A DNA stretch of 8,915 nt from PNKC01 sp039917655 (lineage in GTDB: Bacteria > Chloroflexota > Dehalococcoidia > Tepidiformales > Tepidiformaceae): the NCBI GenBank assembly GCA_039917655.1, contig JBDSJC010000267.1, positions 1 through 8,915 on the forward strand, in the 5' to 3' direction. Positions 1 to 5,425 of the stretch are shown here, one piece after another. Each line of letters opens with the position of its first letter. Positions within the stretch are counted from its first letter, which is position 1. A program made the translations under genes and the position numbers. The notes under the pieces were generated by a model. The model had not been told where the DNA came from. It searched no databases and worked only from the letters and a program-made list of their open reading frames with translations.

Positions 1-2
1 AC

Positions 3-269
3 CAGGACAACCGCGCCGAATGGCTCCTCGACGACCCCGCCCGCACACACCTCCAGACCTACATCGATGCCGGTGTCGTGGCCTTCCTCTTCGGCGGCGG
101 CGCGGGCGGCGTGACCTGCGCCTGTGACGCAGCCGGCGACGGCCTCACCAATCCCTCGGCGATCAACGGCAATACCCTCACGTCGCTCTCCGCCGACGAC
201 GATGGCGGCTTCTTCAAACAGAAGTCCGCCAACTACTACCAATCCGGCCCCATCCCCCTCGCTCGCTGA
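3..269 (+). CDS. C-terminal fragment of an unrecognised protein
   Basis: The reading frame is open from the window edge to the TGA at 267-269, giving 88 residues of a protein whose start lies upstream. The visible part begins with a polar helix-like stretch containing AEWLLDD, followed by a Gly-rich segment with AFLFGGGAGG, two closely spaced cysteines in CAC, and a polar tail rich in Asp, Asn and Gly. Codon use is strongly GC3-biased, as in a real gene. The composition would suit the end of a secreted enzyme or other extracytoplasmic protein, but I do not recognise the family. A GTG at 78 is in frame, but it is internal because coding sequence continues upstream of it. The gene converges on the membrane-protein gene ending at 329, with 59 bp between the stops. 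Confidence 0.7.
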   Translation, partial: QDNRAEWLLDDPARTHLQTYIDAGVVAFLFGGGAGGVTCACDAAGDGLTNPSAINGNTLTSLSADDDGGFFKQKSANYYQSGPIPLAR

Positions 270-328
270 TCACGGGATTGAGTTCGCGACGTTCGTTAGA
301 GAGGCGTCATGAGTCAACGGCAGACATC

Positions 329-859
329 TCATCTGGGGGCGAGCAGAATAGCGGCGCAAACGACCAGCGCTGCGCTGATTTCAAAAGCGTCGCCAACGCG
401 CAGGCCCGGGGCCACGTCTTCTCCAAGCGCCGCGTCCACCGAATGCAGGGACACACTGCGAACCACGATGAAGCACGCAACGAGGACGCTTAAGGCCACG
501 GTGACCCTATAGCGGCGGAGCTTTCGGGGCGCGAAAAAGAATGCTGCCAGTGCTGCAATCGTGCCCCCGGTCGCCACCCCAGTGATGACAATCTCCTGGA
601 TCGAGCGCCGCCCCGAATACCAGCCCTCGCCGTAAGCCTCGTCTCGCCAGAAGCCGGTCAGTTCGTGGATGCCTCCGCGGTACTGGAAGATCGCGAGGGC
701 GACCCAGAATGCCCCGATCAGTAGCCACCCGCCAGTGCGAGTGCCAGGGCGCGAATCGCCTTCGGCGGTCGCTTGTGTCCACTTGAACAGGCAGGTCACG
801 GCAATCGCGAGGTAGGCGAAGAACCGGACATCTGCGGCGACGAATGGGGTTCCAAACAC
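329..859 (-). CDS. multi-pass membrane protein of unknown function
   Basis: This encodes 176 residues starting at a GTG (859) and ending at TGA (329-331). About five hydrophobic segments are visible, near residues 8-26, 43-60, 89-109, 118-137 and 155-174. They are separated by short basic or polar loops, for example RKLRRYR between helices 3 and 4. A longer non-membrane loop (about 61-88) is rich in Trp, Tyr, Gly and charged residues (GFWRDEAYGEGWYSGRR) and may be exposed. No catalytic motif or transporter signature is recognised. The Shine-Dalgarno match upstream of the GTG is weak, so the start is approximate, although the first membrane helix begins only a few residues in. It is transcribed away from the CxxC gene at 1010, and the 150 bp between them must hold both promoters. 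Confidence 0.7.
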   Translation of the reverse strand: MFGTPFVAADVRFFAYLAIAVTCLFKWTQATAEGDSRPGTRTGGWLLIGAFWVALAIFQYRGGIHELTGFWRDEAYGEGWYSGRRSIQEIVITGVATGGTIAALAAFFFAPRKLRRYRVTVALSVLVACFIVVRSVSLHSVDAALGEDVAPGLRVGDAFEISAALVVCAAILLAPR

Positions 860-879
860 TGGGGAATTCTACCGAGGGA

Positions 880-962
880 CACGCACGCCGCGCCAGACGC
901 GGTTCTCACGCACGCTCAACCGCCTCACTGTTAACACAGGCCACACTCGGGGGAGCGTCCCC
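880..962. repeat. short direct repeats and small hairpins in a divergent intergenic region
   Basis: The 9-base sequence CACGCACGC occurs at 880-888 and again at 907-915. Between and overlapping them is a perfect 5-bp hairpin, CCGCG (888-892) with CGCGG (898-902). Further on are CTGT/ACAG (928-931 and 936-939) and GGGGA/TCCCC (950-954 and 958-962). The stretch separates the membrane-protein gene from the CxxC-protein gene, so operators or leader structures are plausible. No T-run follows, so these are not intrinsic terminators. Individually such short repeats are expected by chance in GC-rich DNA. Confidence 0.3.
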
Positions 963-996
963 AAACCGTCAGCCAGCGATAAAAGTCCGGTTGCAC

Positions 997-1002
997 AAGG
1001 AG
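997..1002 (+). promoter_or_regulatory. Shine-Dalgarno AAGGAG that points to a CTG start at 1010
   Basis: AAGGAG ends 7 nt before the CTG at 1010-1012. In this frame the nearest upstream stop is TAA at 980-982, and no in-frame ATG, GTG or TTG exists before ATG 1088. That ATG has no Shine-Dalgarno sequence. The purine-rich site lies in the loop of a possible 7-bp stem, CCAGCGA (973-979) with TCGCTGG (1007-1013), whose 3' arm covers the putative start codon. Confidence 0.6.
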
Positions 1003-1009
1003 AAAGTCG

Positions 1010-1543
1010 CTGGATAACGCTCTTCTCGCCGCCCTGCTCGCCCCACTCGACGATCTGCGAGATCAGTACGAGTCGATCATCGTCTCCATGAACGAGTTGG
1101 TCGATGGGCTTTCCAACGTCCGAAACCGCACCTGGGGCGCACCAATAACCAGCTTCGGCGCCGCCCCAGTTCCACCAGGGGCCTCGGGTGATCAGGCCGC
1201 GGATGCCCCGGAAGATGGCGGTGGGCGTCCCATCGAGGTGCAAGTCTCCGGGGCGGACCTGGACCGGCTTCTGAATCTGCAACAACACCTCTCGGGGGCT
1301 GAGGGCGTGGTGAACGTGGTGTTGGCTGGTGGGGAGCACGGCAAGGCAACCCTCTTGGTGGAGATGAGCGCATCCAGGCCAGCCGAGAACCGAGCTGCGA
1401 GCGGCACCCTGGCGCCCATCCAAATGTCTCCAACTCTCGTCTGCGCATGGTGCGGCACCGTGCTCTCAGTCGGCGGGACCCAGGTTTCGCATGGCCTTTG
1501 TGCGGCGTGCGCCGAGCCGTTCATTCCCGGCGAACGGGCGTAG
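1010..1543 (+). CDS. small protein with βαβ-like segment and C-terminal CxxC/CxxC zinc-finger motif
   Basis: Read from CTG 1010 this is 177 residues; from the first ATG (1088) it is 151. The CTG is preferred because a strong AAGGAG lies 7 nt upstream and codons 1010-1087 are GC3-rich and encode a coherent Leu-rich helix (DNALLAALLAPLDDLRDQYE). A Pro/Gly/Ala-rich linker follows (about 42-73). Next comes a segment reading as strand, helix, two strands (PIEVQVSGADLDRLL to TLLVEM, about 74-119), resembling small ferredoxin-like modules. The end carries Cys145, Cys148, Cys164 and Cys167 in CAWCG and SHGLCAAC. The CxWCG...SHGxCxxC pattern is known as a C-terminal motif on PAS-type and other bacterial signalling proteins, where it probably binds zinc. 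Here it is nearly free-standing, 155 bp upstream of a kinase-like gene, which suggests a partner or modulator role (inference). Confidence 0.75.
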   Translation: MDNALLAALLAPLDDLRDQYESIIVSMNELVDGLSNVRNRTWGAPITSFGAAPVPPGASGDQAADAPEDGGGRPIEVQVSGADLDRLLNLQQHLSGAEGVVNVVLAGGEHGKATLLVEMSASRPAENRAASGTLAPIQMSPTLVCAWCGTVLSVGGTQVSHGLCAACAEPFIPGERA

Positions 1544-1561
1544 CACCGGACACCCTCCGTC

Positions 1562-1595
1562 CTAGTCCGTTAAGACTAGTCGATGCGCCTAGGCG
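1562..1595. promoter_or_regulatory. inverted repeat plus 10-bp palindrome, candidate operator
   Basis: CTAGTC (1562-1567) and GACTAG (1574-1579) form a perfect 6-bp inverted repeat around CGTTAA. Seven bases later lies the perfect 10-bp palindrome CGCCTAGGCG (1586-1595), followed by five A residues. Both contain a CTAG core. The pair sits just after the stop of the CxxC gene and 104 bp before the kinase-like start. It could be an operator for a dimeric regulator or a 3' structure of the upstream transcript. On the plus strand no T-run follows it, so an intrinsic terminator for the upstream gene is not supported. Confidence 0.35.
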
Positions 1596-1630
1596 AAAAA
1601 GGCCAGTGACAATCGTCCATAGAGGCGATT

Positions 1631-1654
1631 CCAAGGGTAGGGGTTTCCCTCATA
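1631..1654 (+). promoter_or_regulatory. candidate regulator-binding element, copy A, upstream of the kinase-like gene
   Basis: The element begins CCAAGGGTAGGGG, continues TTTCCC, and ends near a TACGAT hexamer (1653-1658) that could serve as a -10 box. Ungapped comparison with 6137-6160 gives about 17 of 24 identical positions, including CCAA, GGT, GGG and TNCC. The GGGG-TTT-CCC centre is an approximate inverted repeat, as expected for a dimeric DNA-binding protein. It ends about 45 bp before the kinase-like GTG. A 5-bp inverted repeat GGAAC/GTTCC (1666-1670 and 1677-1681) lies between it and the gene. Confidence 0.4.
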
Positions 1655-1698
1655 CGATGCTGTAGGGAACAACTGGGTTCCAGACAGGTTGACCAAGA

Positions 1699-2325
1699 GT
1701 GAAGCCGTCCACCGCCGATCCAGTAACCATCGTGTACCACGAACTGCGCGCTCCGCTGGGGCTGATGGCCACGGCCGCTCGCTCGGCGGCTGAAGACTGC
1801 ACAGATACAGCGCTGCGGGCTCGTTGTGAAGTGATTGTCCGGACGGCCGAACGAATGCTTCGCATAGCCGGTCACGTGATGGACCTTGCTCAGCAAACCG
1901 AATCGCGCTGCTCGGATCGATTCGACCCCGCTCAAATTGTGCGGGGCACAATCGCTGATCTCAACCAATTGAACGTGCCAGTCTCCCTCACCGAACTTTC
2001 GGCTTCGAGCGAATGCCTCTGCGAAGGCAATGCCGCGCAGTTGGAGGCTCTCGTCCAGTCTTTACTCACCAACGCGTCAGACCACGCAGAACCCGGCACA
2101 TCAATCGATGTTGTGATGTCCGAACGGTTCGGCCGCTTGCGCGTGGAGTTCGTAAACCACCGTGCATCCCGGAGTCGCCATCGAGGTCTCGGACTCGGGA
2201 TGTACATCTGCCAGAACCTGGCAGGGCGGCTCGGCGCGGACCTGCTCTGCGAGCCGCGCGGTGAACACTTCCTCAGCGTCCTTACACTCCCACTCATCCG
2301 CGCTAGGGTCCCAGTAACGGTCTAA
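1699..2325 (+). CDS. minimal sensor-less histidine kinase-like protein with degraded G1 box
   Basis: This 208-residue protein starts at GTG 1699, the start that leaves room before the H-box; the Shine-Dalgarno (AGG 1686-1688) is weak. It consists of a dimerisation helix pair (about 5-70) and an HATPase-type domain (about 105-200), with no sensor or membrane segment. Visible motifs are the H-box HELRAPLG with phospho-acceptor candidate His14, an N-box-like LLTNASDHA with Asn125, and the G2 loop GLGLG at 163-167. The G1 box, normally DxGxG, reads NHRAS at 153-157. The usual Asp is Asn, the glycines are gone and the F-box region is missing. Catalytic ATP binding is therefore doubtful; it may be a pseudokinase, a His-phosphotransfer or scaffold protein, or a kinase with an altered pocket. 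Its stop interlocks with that of the convergent winged-helix gene. Confidence 0.85.
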   Translation: MKPSTADPVTIVYHELRAPLGLMATAARSAAEDCTDTALRARCEVIVRTAERMLRIAGHVMDLAQQTESRCSDRFDPAQIVRGTIADLNQLNVPVSLTELSASSECLCEGNAAQLEALVQSLLTNASDHAEPGTSIDVVMSERFGRLRVEFVNHRASRSRHRGLGLGMYICQNLAGRLGADLLCEPRGEHFLSVLTLPLIRARVPVTV

Positions 2326-2744
2326 GCGGCCCCCAACCAGACGTCCGGTGTGAACAAGTATCCCCTGGCATGTGTCTCAATGATCTTTGCACCGAGCTTC
2401 GAGCGGAGCCGTGAGACCACCACTTTCGCCGTATCCGGGTGCCAATAACAACCGATCCGTTGCATTTCTCGGACCAGTCCGCGGCGCGGGATGGGCAGTG
2501 GAAAGACTCTAATGAGCACCATCAGGGTTTCGGACTCGGTTTCGCTCAACCGTGCCACAACGGCACCCCGTTCGCGGACTTCGCCGGTTTCGGGCCGGAA
2601 CTCGAACTCACCAAACCTGATCGCACGGGAGTCCCAAAAGCGCTCCTTGGCTCGTGCCATGGCAGCCTGGTCAGGCACCTGGATCCGCGTGCTACTGGTC
2701 TTGATACGGCGTTCGTTGAGGGCTTCGGGAGCCTCGTTCAGCAA
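2322..2744 (-). CDS. stand-alone OmpR-type winged-helix DNA-binding protein without receiver
   Basis: The protein has 140 residues and starts at TTG 2744. The start is fixed by a strong GGAGGAG (minus strand, bases 2748-2754) three bases upstream. Residues 1-40 are polar and unassigned. Residues 43-133 match the OmpR/PhoB C-terminal winged helix: the leading strands (RFGEFEFRPETGEV), the helix after LSETESETLMVL, the recognition helix around TAKVVVSRLRSKLG, and the wing hairpin IIETHARGYLF. A typical response regulator has about 115 further N-terminal residues forming the receiver, and none is present here. It may bind DNA constitutively, dimerise through its N-terminal tail, or depend on a partner. 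Its TAG overlaps the TAA of the kinase-like gene by 3 nt (CTAA at 2322-2325). The next gene upstream on the same strand is another winged-helix regulator, 135 bp away. Confidence 0.85.
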   Translation of the reverse strand: MLNEAPEALNERRIKTSSTRIQVPDQAAMARAKERFWDSRAIRFGEFEFRPETGEVRERGAVVARLSETESETLMVLIRVFPLPIPRRGLVREMQRIGCYWHPDTAKVVVSRLRSKLGAKIIETHARGYLFTPDVWLGAA

Positions 2745-2747
2745 TCA

Positions 2748-2754
2748 CTCCTCC
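2748..2754 (-). promoter_or_regulatory. Shine-Dalgarno GGAGGAG for the TTG start at 2744
   Basis: Read on the minus strand, GGAGGAG is followed by TGA and then TTG, so the GGAGG core lies 5 nt from the start codon. No better in-frame ATG is available before the DNA-binding domain, which makes TTG the supported start. Confidence 0.6.
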
Positions 2755-2879
2755 AAAAACGGGTTGTTCGGCCATCGCTGAATGGACGGTAGCCGGGGTT
2801 CAACCACTGGAAGCTAGCATGCAACTGAGATGACTTCGTTACGCCACAGGCGACGGAGTGTAAATTTTCGGATCAGTTT

Positions 2880-3620
2880 TCAAATTCGAAGGACGTAGCC
2901 AAAGCCGCGAACTGCGCCCAGCACGGCAGAATCGCCACCGATCGAGTCAACCTTGCGGCGAATTCGAAGCATCACCGTTTTGATATACCCAGGGCTTACC
3001 GAGCCGCACCGGCGCGCAAGCCGCTGCTCCATGGAGGCCGTCGAAACAGGTGTGCCCATACGTTCGCTGAGCGCCAACAAGGCGTCGCATTCCGAGGATG
3101 AGAGCGAGACGGATTGGGACTGCCGGACCAAAAACGGTGGGTCGACATGGAACTGGACATCCTGAAACACCGTAAACCGCGGCTCTGGTTCGCTGCTCCG
3201 CGGACGTGCGTGGCCCTGAGACTTACGCGCCTCGCGAGCGACCTTCTTTACCAACTCGCAAAGTTCGTCGATGGCATCGGAATCGGCTGCGCACACGCCA
3301 GCGCCCGCGTGTTCAAAGCCGCCAAAGCGTTCCCTCGCTGGTGTCAGTGCCATCACCGGAGCGCCCGTTCGCTCCACGATCTGGGAGAAAACAAGGAGAT
3401 GATCGACGCAGTCGTCCGCCACGACCACTGCAAAGTCCAGGTGGCCCGTGGACCACGCCCTGCTCCACGCGTCACCTACGCATTCAACGACTAGCACGCC
3501 GAGTTCAGACAACACTGACAGCAGCGGCGCCCGGGCTGTCGGACGGAGGTAGACCACTAGCGCGGTGAGGCCGGGCCCGCTCGCAATGACTTGCTCGCGC
3601 TCCAGGTAAAGATCTTGCAT
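2880..3620 (-). CDS. response regulator-like protein: pseudo-receiver plus winged helix
   Basis: This encodes 246 residues from ATG 3620, which is preceded by GGGAGG (minus strand, bases 3625-3630) four bases upstream. Residues about 18-126 show the alternating strand and helix pattern of a receiver (LTALVVYL, DFAVVVADD, APVMALTPA, GAGVCAADSDAIDELCELV). The acidic pocket after strand 1 is absent (YLRPT). The phospho-acceptor position after DFAVV aligns with Val67, with Asp69 and Asp70 two or three residues later. The conserved Lys aligns with Asp113. A charged linker (127-146) leads to an OmpR-type winged helix (149-246) with LSSSECDALLAL, SPGYIKTVMLRIRRKVD and a VRGFGYVL wing. The regulator is probably phosphorylation-independent. 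It is divergent from the LuxR-type gene at 4062, and both may act in the 441-bp region between them. Confidence 0.85.
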   Translation of the reverse strand: MQDLYLEREQVIASGPGLTALVVYLRPTARAPLLSVLSELGVLVVECVGDAWSRAWSTGHLDFAVVVADDCVDHLLVFSQIVERTGAPVMALTPARERFGGFEHAGAGVCAADSDAIDELCELVKKVAREARKSQGHARPRSSEPEPRFTVFQDVQFHVDPPFLVRQSQSVSLSSSECDALLALSERMGTPVSTASMEQRLARRCGSVSPGYIKTVMLRIRRKVDSIGGDSAVLGAVRGFGYVLRI

Positions 3621-4061
3621 GACACCTCCCCGGCCTTAACGTAGCGGCGGTATGTTGAGCGTTCGTTTGGGGGCCGTCGCTGCTTGACGCTGTTCCTCGG
3701 CGACGAAGGTCAGGCGGCACGTGTTCCCAGCGTTCGCGCTTCGCCGGGGGAGGTCCGCGTGTGGGCAGGTATAAACTCTGACGGCTGGTAGTTTGGATAC
3801 AGTCGACCTTATCGCGAGGCCGCTATTGCAAGTTCGTAACGCTCGAGAAAAGCCGGTAACCATTGGTGACAAGCGAGCGTTTTAGGAGCAGATTGCTCAA
3901 GAGCCGCGCATCGCCCGAGCCAAACATGAGGGAGCCCCCTACAGATTCGAGCACAGAAGCCGAAGATCGTAATGAAATCACAAGGGCTCCGCGCCAGCAG
4001 CCGGGCGCAAATCCGAGTGGGGCTGCCCGGCCAGTCGTCAATTTCGCGAGGACGTACCGCA
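3621..4061. other. 441-bp divergent intergenic region without a supported gene
   Basis: The region separates two divergently transcribed regulator genes. It is long for this compact window, and reading frames crossing it have poor codon use and no recognisable domain. Small structures are visible: GAGCA-GAT-TGCTC (3886-3898), AGCG-TTCG-CGCT (3729-3740), and a distant pair GGAGCCC (3931-3937) with GGGCTCC (3984-3990). A TATAAA at 3770-3775 could be a -10 element, but no good -35 precedes it. An in-frame ATG at 3972 would add 30 residues to the downstream protein but has no clear ribosome-binding site. The region probably holds both promoters and their operators, and a small RNA cannot be excluded. 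Confidence 0.5.
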
Positions 4062-4667
4062 ATGCTCACCTTCTTGGTCTCTGGTCAGACCAACCTCTTC
4101 GCGGACCTCGTGTGCGCCCTTATCCAGGCGGCGTTGCCCGAGGCGACCGTGACGCTGGATTCAACCACGGAAGCGGATTCCGGTGGTGTCCGCGTTTCGC
4201 TGGAATCGACTGAACGCTGGTTGTTCGTTTCGACCGGCCGGGGCCCGGACGCGCGCGCGGCCGAGGCCCTATCGCATGGGGCGATCGCCGCTTTGAGCCT
4301 GGATTCTCGCGCCGAAGACTTCCAGCGTGCGCTGGACGCCCTGGTGCGCGGCGAAGGGCATTATGTATCAGCGGAGATGGTGCGGTGGATGGCCGGTGCC
4401 ACGCTTCGCAAAGAGGGCGTCGAAGCCGAGCCAACGGTGCGCCTCACGTTTCGCGAACGCCAGGTCCTGCACCTCGTCGCTGTCGGGCTATCCAATATCG
4501 AAATCGGCCAAAAGCTAACGATCTCGGCGAACACCGTGCGCAGTCACCTCCACGCGCTTTCGGTTAAGCTCGACGCGACAAGCCGGACGCGCATGCTTGC
4601 AAACGCTCGCGCGCTCGGCCTTCCCGAAGCCAACGGCCACCCGGCCGGAAACCAGCGGTCGGCGTAA
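4062..4667 (+). CDS. LuxR/NarL-type regulator with degenerate receiver
   Basis: Read from ATG 4062 this is 201 residues. The start is favoured by GAGGA (4048-4052) and because the domain begins directly with strand 1 (MLTFLVSGQTNLFADLV). ATG 3972 would extend it by 30 low-complexity residues. Residues 1-112 keep the outline of a NarL-type receiver, including GAIAALSLDSRAEDFQRAL and GEGHYVSAEMV, matching the usual GA-L-LK-EL-AI and GE-YLSPE segments. However, the strand-1 acidic pair is missing, strand 3 (WLFVSTG) has no Asp at its end, and the conserved Lys is Leu80. Residues 128-188 are a clear LuxR-type HTH (LTFRERQVLHLVAVGLSNIEIG, then SANTVRSHL). The DNA-binding half looks intact while phosphorylation is unlikely. 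The stop overlaps the ribosome-binding site of the next gene, indicating co-transcription. Confidence 0.88.
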   Translation: MLTFLVSGQTNLFADLVCALIQAALPEATVTLDSTTEADSGGVRVSLESTERWLFVSTGRGPDARAAEALSHGAIAALSLDSRAEDFQRALDALVRGEGHYVSAEMVRWMAGATLRKEGVEAEPTVRLTFRERQVLHLVAVGLSNIEIGQKLTISANTVRSHLHALSVKLDATSRTRMLANARALGLPEANGHPAGNQRSA

Positions 4668-4678
4668 GGAGACTCTGA

Positions 4679-5371
4679 ATGCTCGTACTCGTGCTCGAAG
4701 ACGATGAGGACTACGCCGACATCATTTCACATACCCTCTCCCGTGATTCTCACGACGTGGTGGTTGTGGACACAGTGGCTGGCGCGATCAAGTTTTCGGA
4801 GAAGAAGACCCCGGATCTTGCGGTGCTCGACGTCGTCCTGCCGGATGGATCCGGGTTGGACGTCTGCAAGCGTTTGCGCGAGTTGAAACCCGGGATGCCG
4901 GTCGTGTTCCTTTCCTCTTTAGACCGCACTGGCGATGTGATCGCCGGATTGAACTCCGGCGCAGATGACTATGTCACCAAGCCGTTCCATCCCGGAGAGC
5001 TACTCGCGCGGGTGCGAGCCGTCATCCGGCGGACAGAGCCAACAGCGGTCGCTGAACGCCCGATAAATCAGCGCATCTCATCGCACGGGATCGAAATCGA
5101 CCTCGCGACCCACGCTGCTTCGTTCGAGGGGGCGACCTTGAACTGCACCCCGATCGAAGTGGAAATCCTGGAACAACTGGTTCGGTATCCAGGGCAGGCC
5201 CTTTCGCACGCATTCCTGACGGAACAGATCTGGGGCTACAAGAACGTGACCGATGCGACCCTGTTGAAGGGTCACGTGAGTTCCATCCGGCGCAAAATCC
5301 GGGACGCCGGCGGGCAAGAGGACCTTGTCCGGACCGTCCATGGCGTGGGTTACAGCTTCACGCCCGTGTAG
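4679..5371 (+). CDS. OmpR/PhoB-family response regulator, canonical
   Basis: This 230-residue protein starts at ATG 4679, 7 nt after AAGGAG (4666-4671), which overlaps the preceding TAA. The receiver (1-118) has all the family's key residues: acidic pocket EDDE (7-10), phospho-acceptor Asp51 in LDVVLPDGSG, Ser79 at the Thr/Ser switch position, aromatic Tyr98, and Lys101 in the KPF motif. The winged helix (about 130-230) contains LNCTPIEVEILEQL, the recognition helix around TLLKGHVSSIRRKIRDAGG and the wing VRTVHGVGYSF. It is the only protein in the block with a complete phosphorylation site, so it is the most likely output for a real histidine kinase. That kinase may be encoded elsewhere, since the nearby kinase-like protein lacks a normal G1 box. 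Co-transcription with the genes on either side is likely. Confidence 0.95.
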   Translation: MLVLVLEDDEDYADIISHTLSRDSHDVVVVDTVAGAIKFSEKKTPDLAVLDVVLPDGSGLDVCKRLRELKPGMPVVFLSSLDRTGDVIAGLNSGADDYVTKPFHPGELLARVRAVIRRTEPTAVAERPINQRISSHGIEIDLATHAASFEGATLNCTPIEVEILEQLVRYPGQALSHAFLTEQIWGYKNVTDATLLKGHVSSIRRKIRDAGGQEDLVRTVHGVGYSFTPV

Positions 5372-5425
5372 CAACGACACTGTTAGTAACGGCACTGGCC
5401 CGCGGAGTGAGGAAGGAGTTTCGCC

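Noticed and set aside
869..1423. 184-residue minus-strand open frame opposite the CxxC gene
   Set aside because: It covers the complement of a gene with better codon use, a strong ribosome-binding site and a recognisable Cys motif. Its own translation has no domain pattern.
3770..3775. TATAAA as a promoter -10 box
   Set aside because: No convincing -35 hexamer lies at a suitable distance, so it is mentioned only within the intergenic entry.
3972..4061. N-terminal extension of the LuxR-type regulator from ATG 3972
   Set aside because: The added 30 residues are basic and low in structure, the receiver fold starts at 4062, and the upstream ATG has no clear ribosome-binding site.
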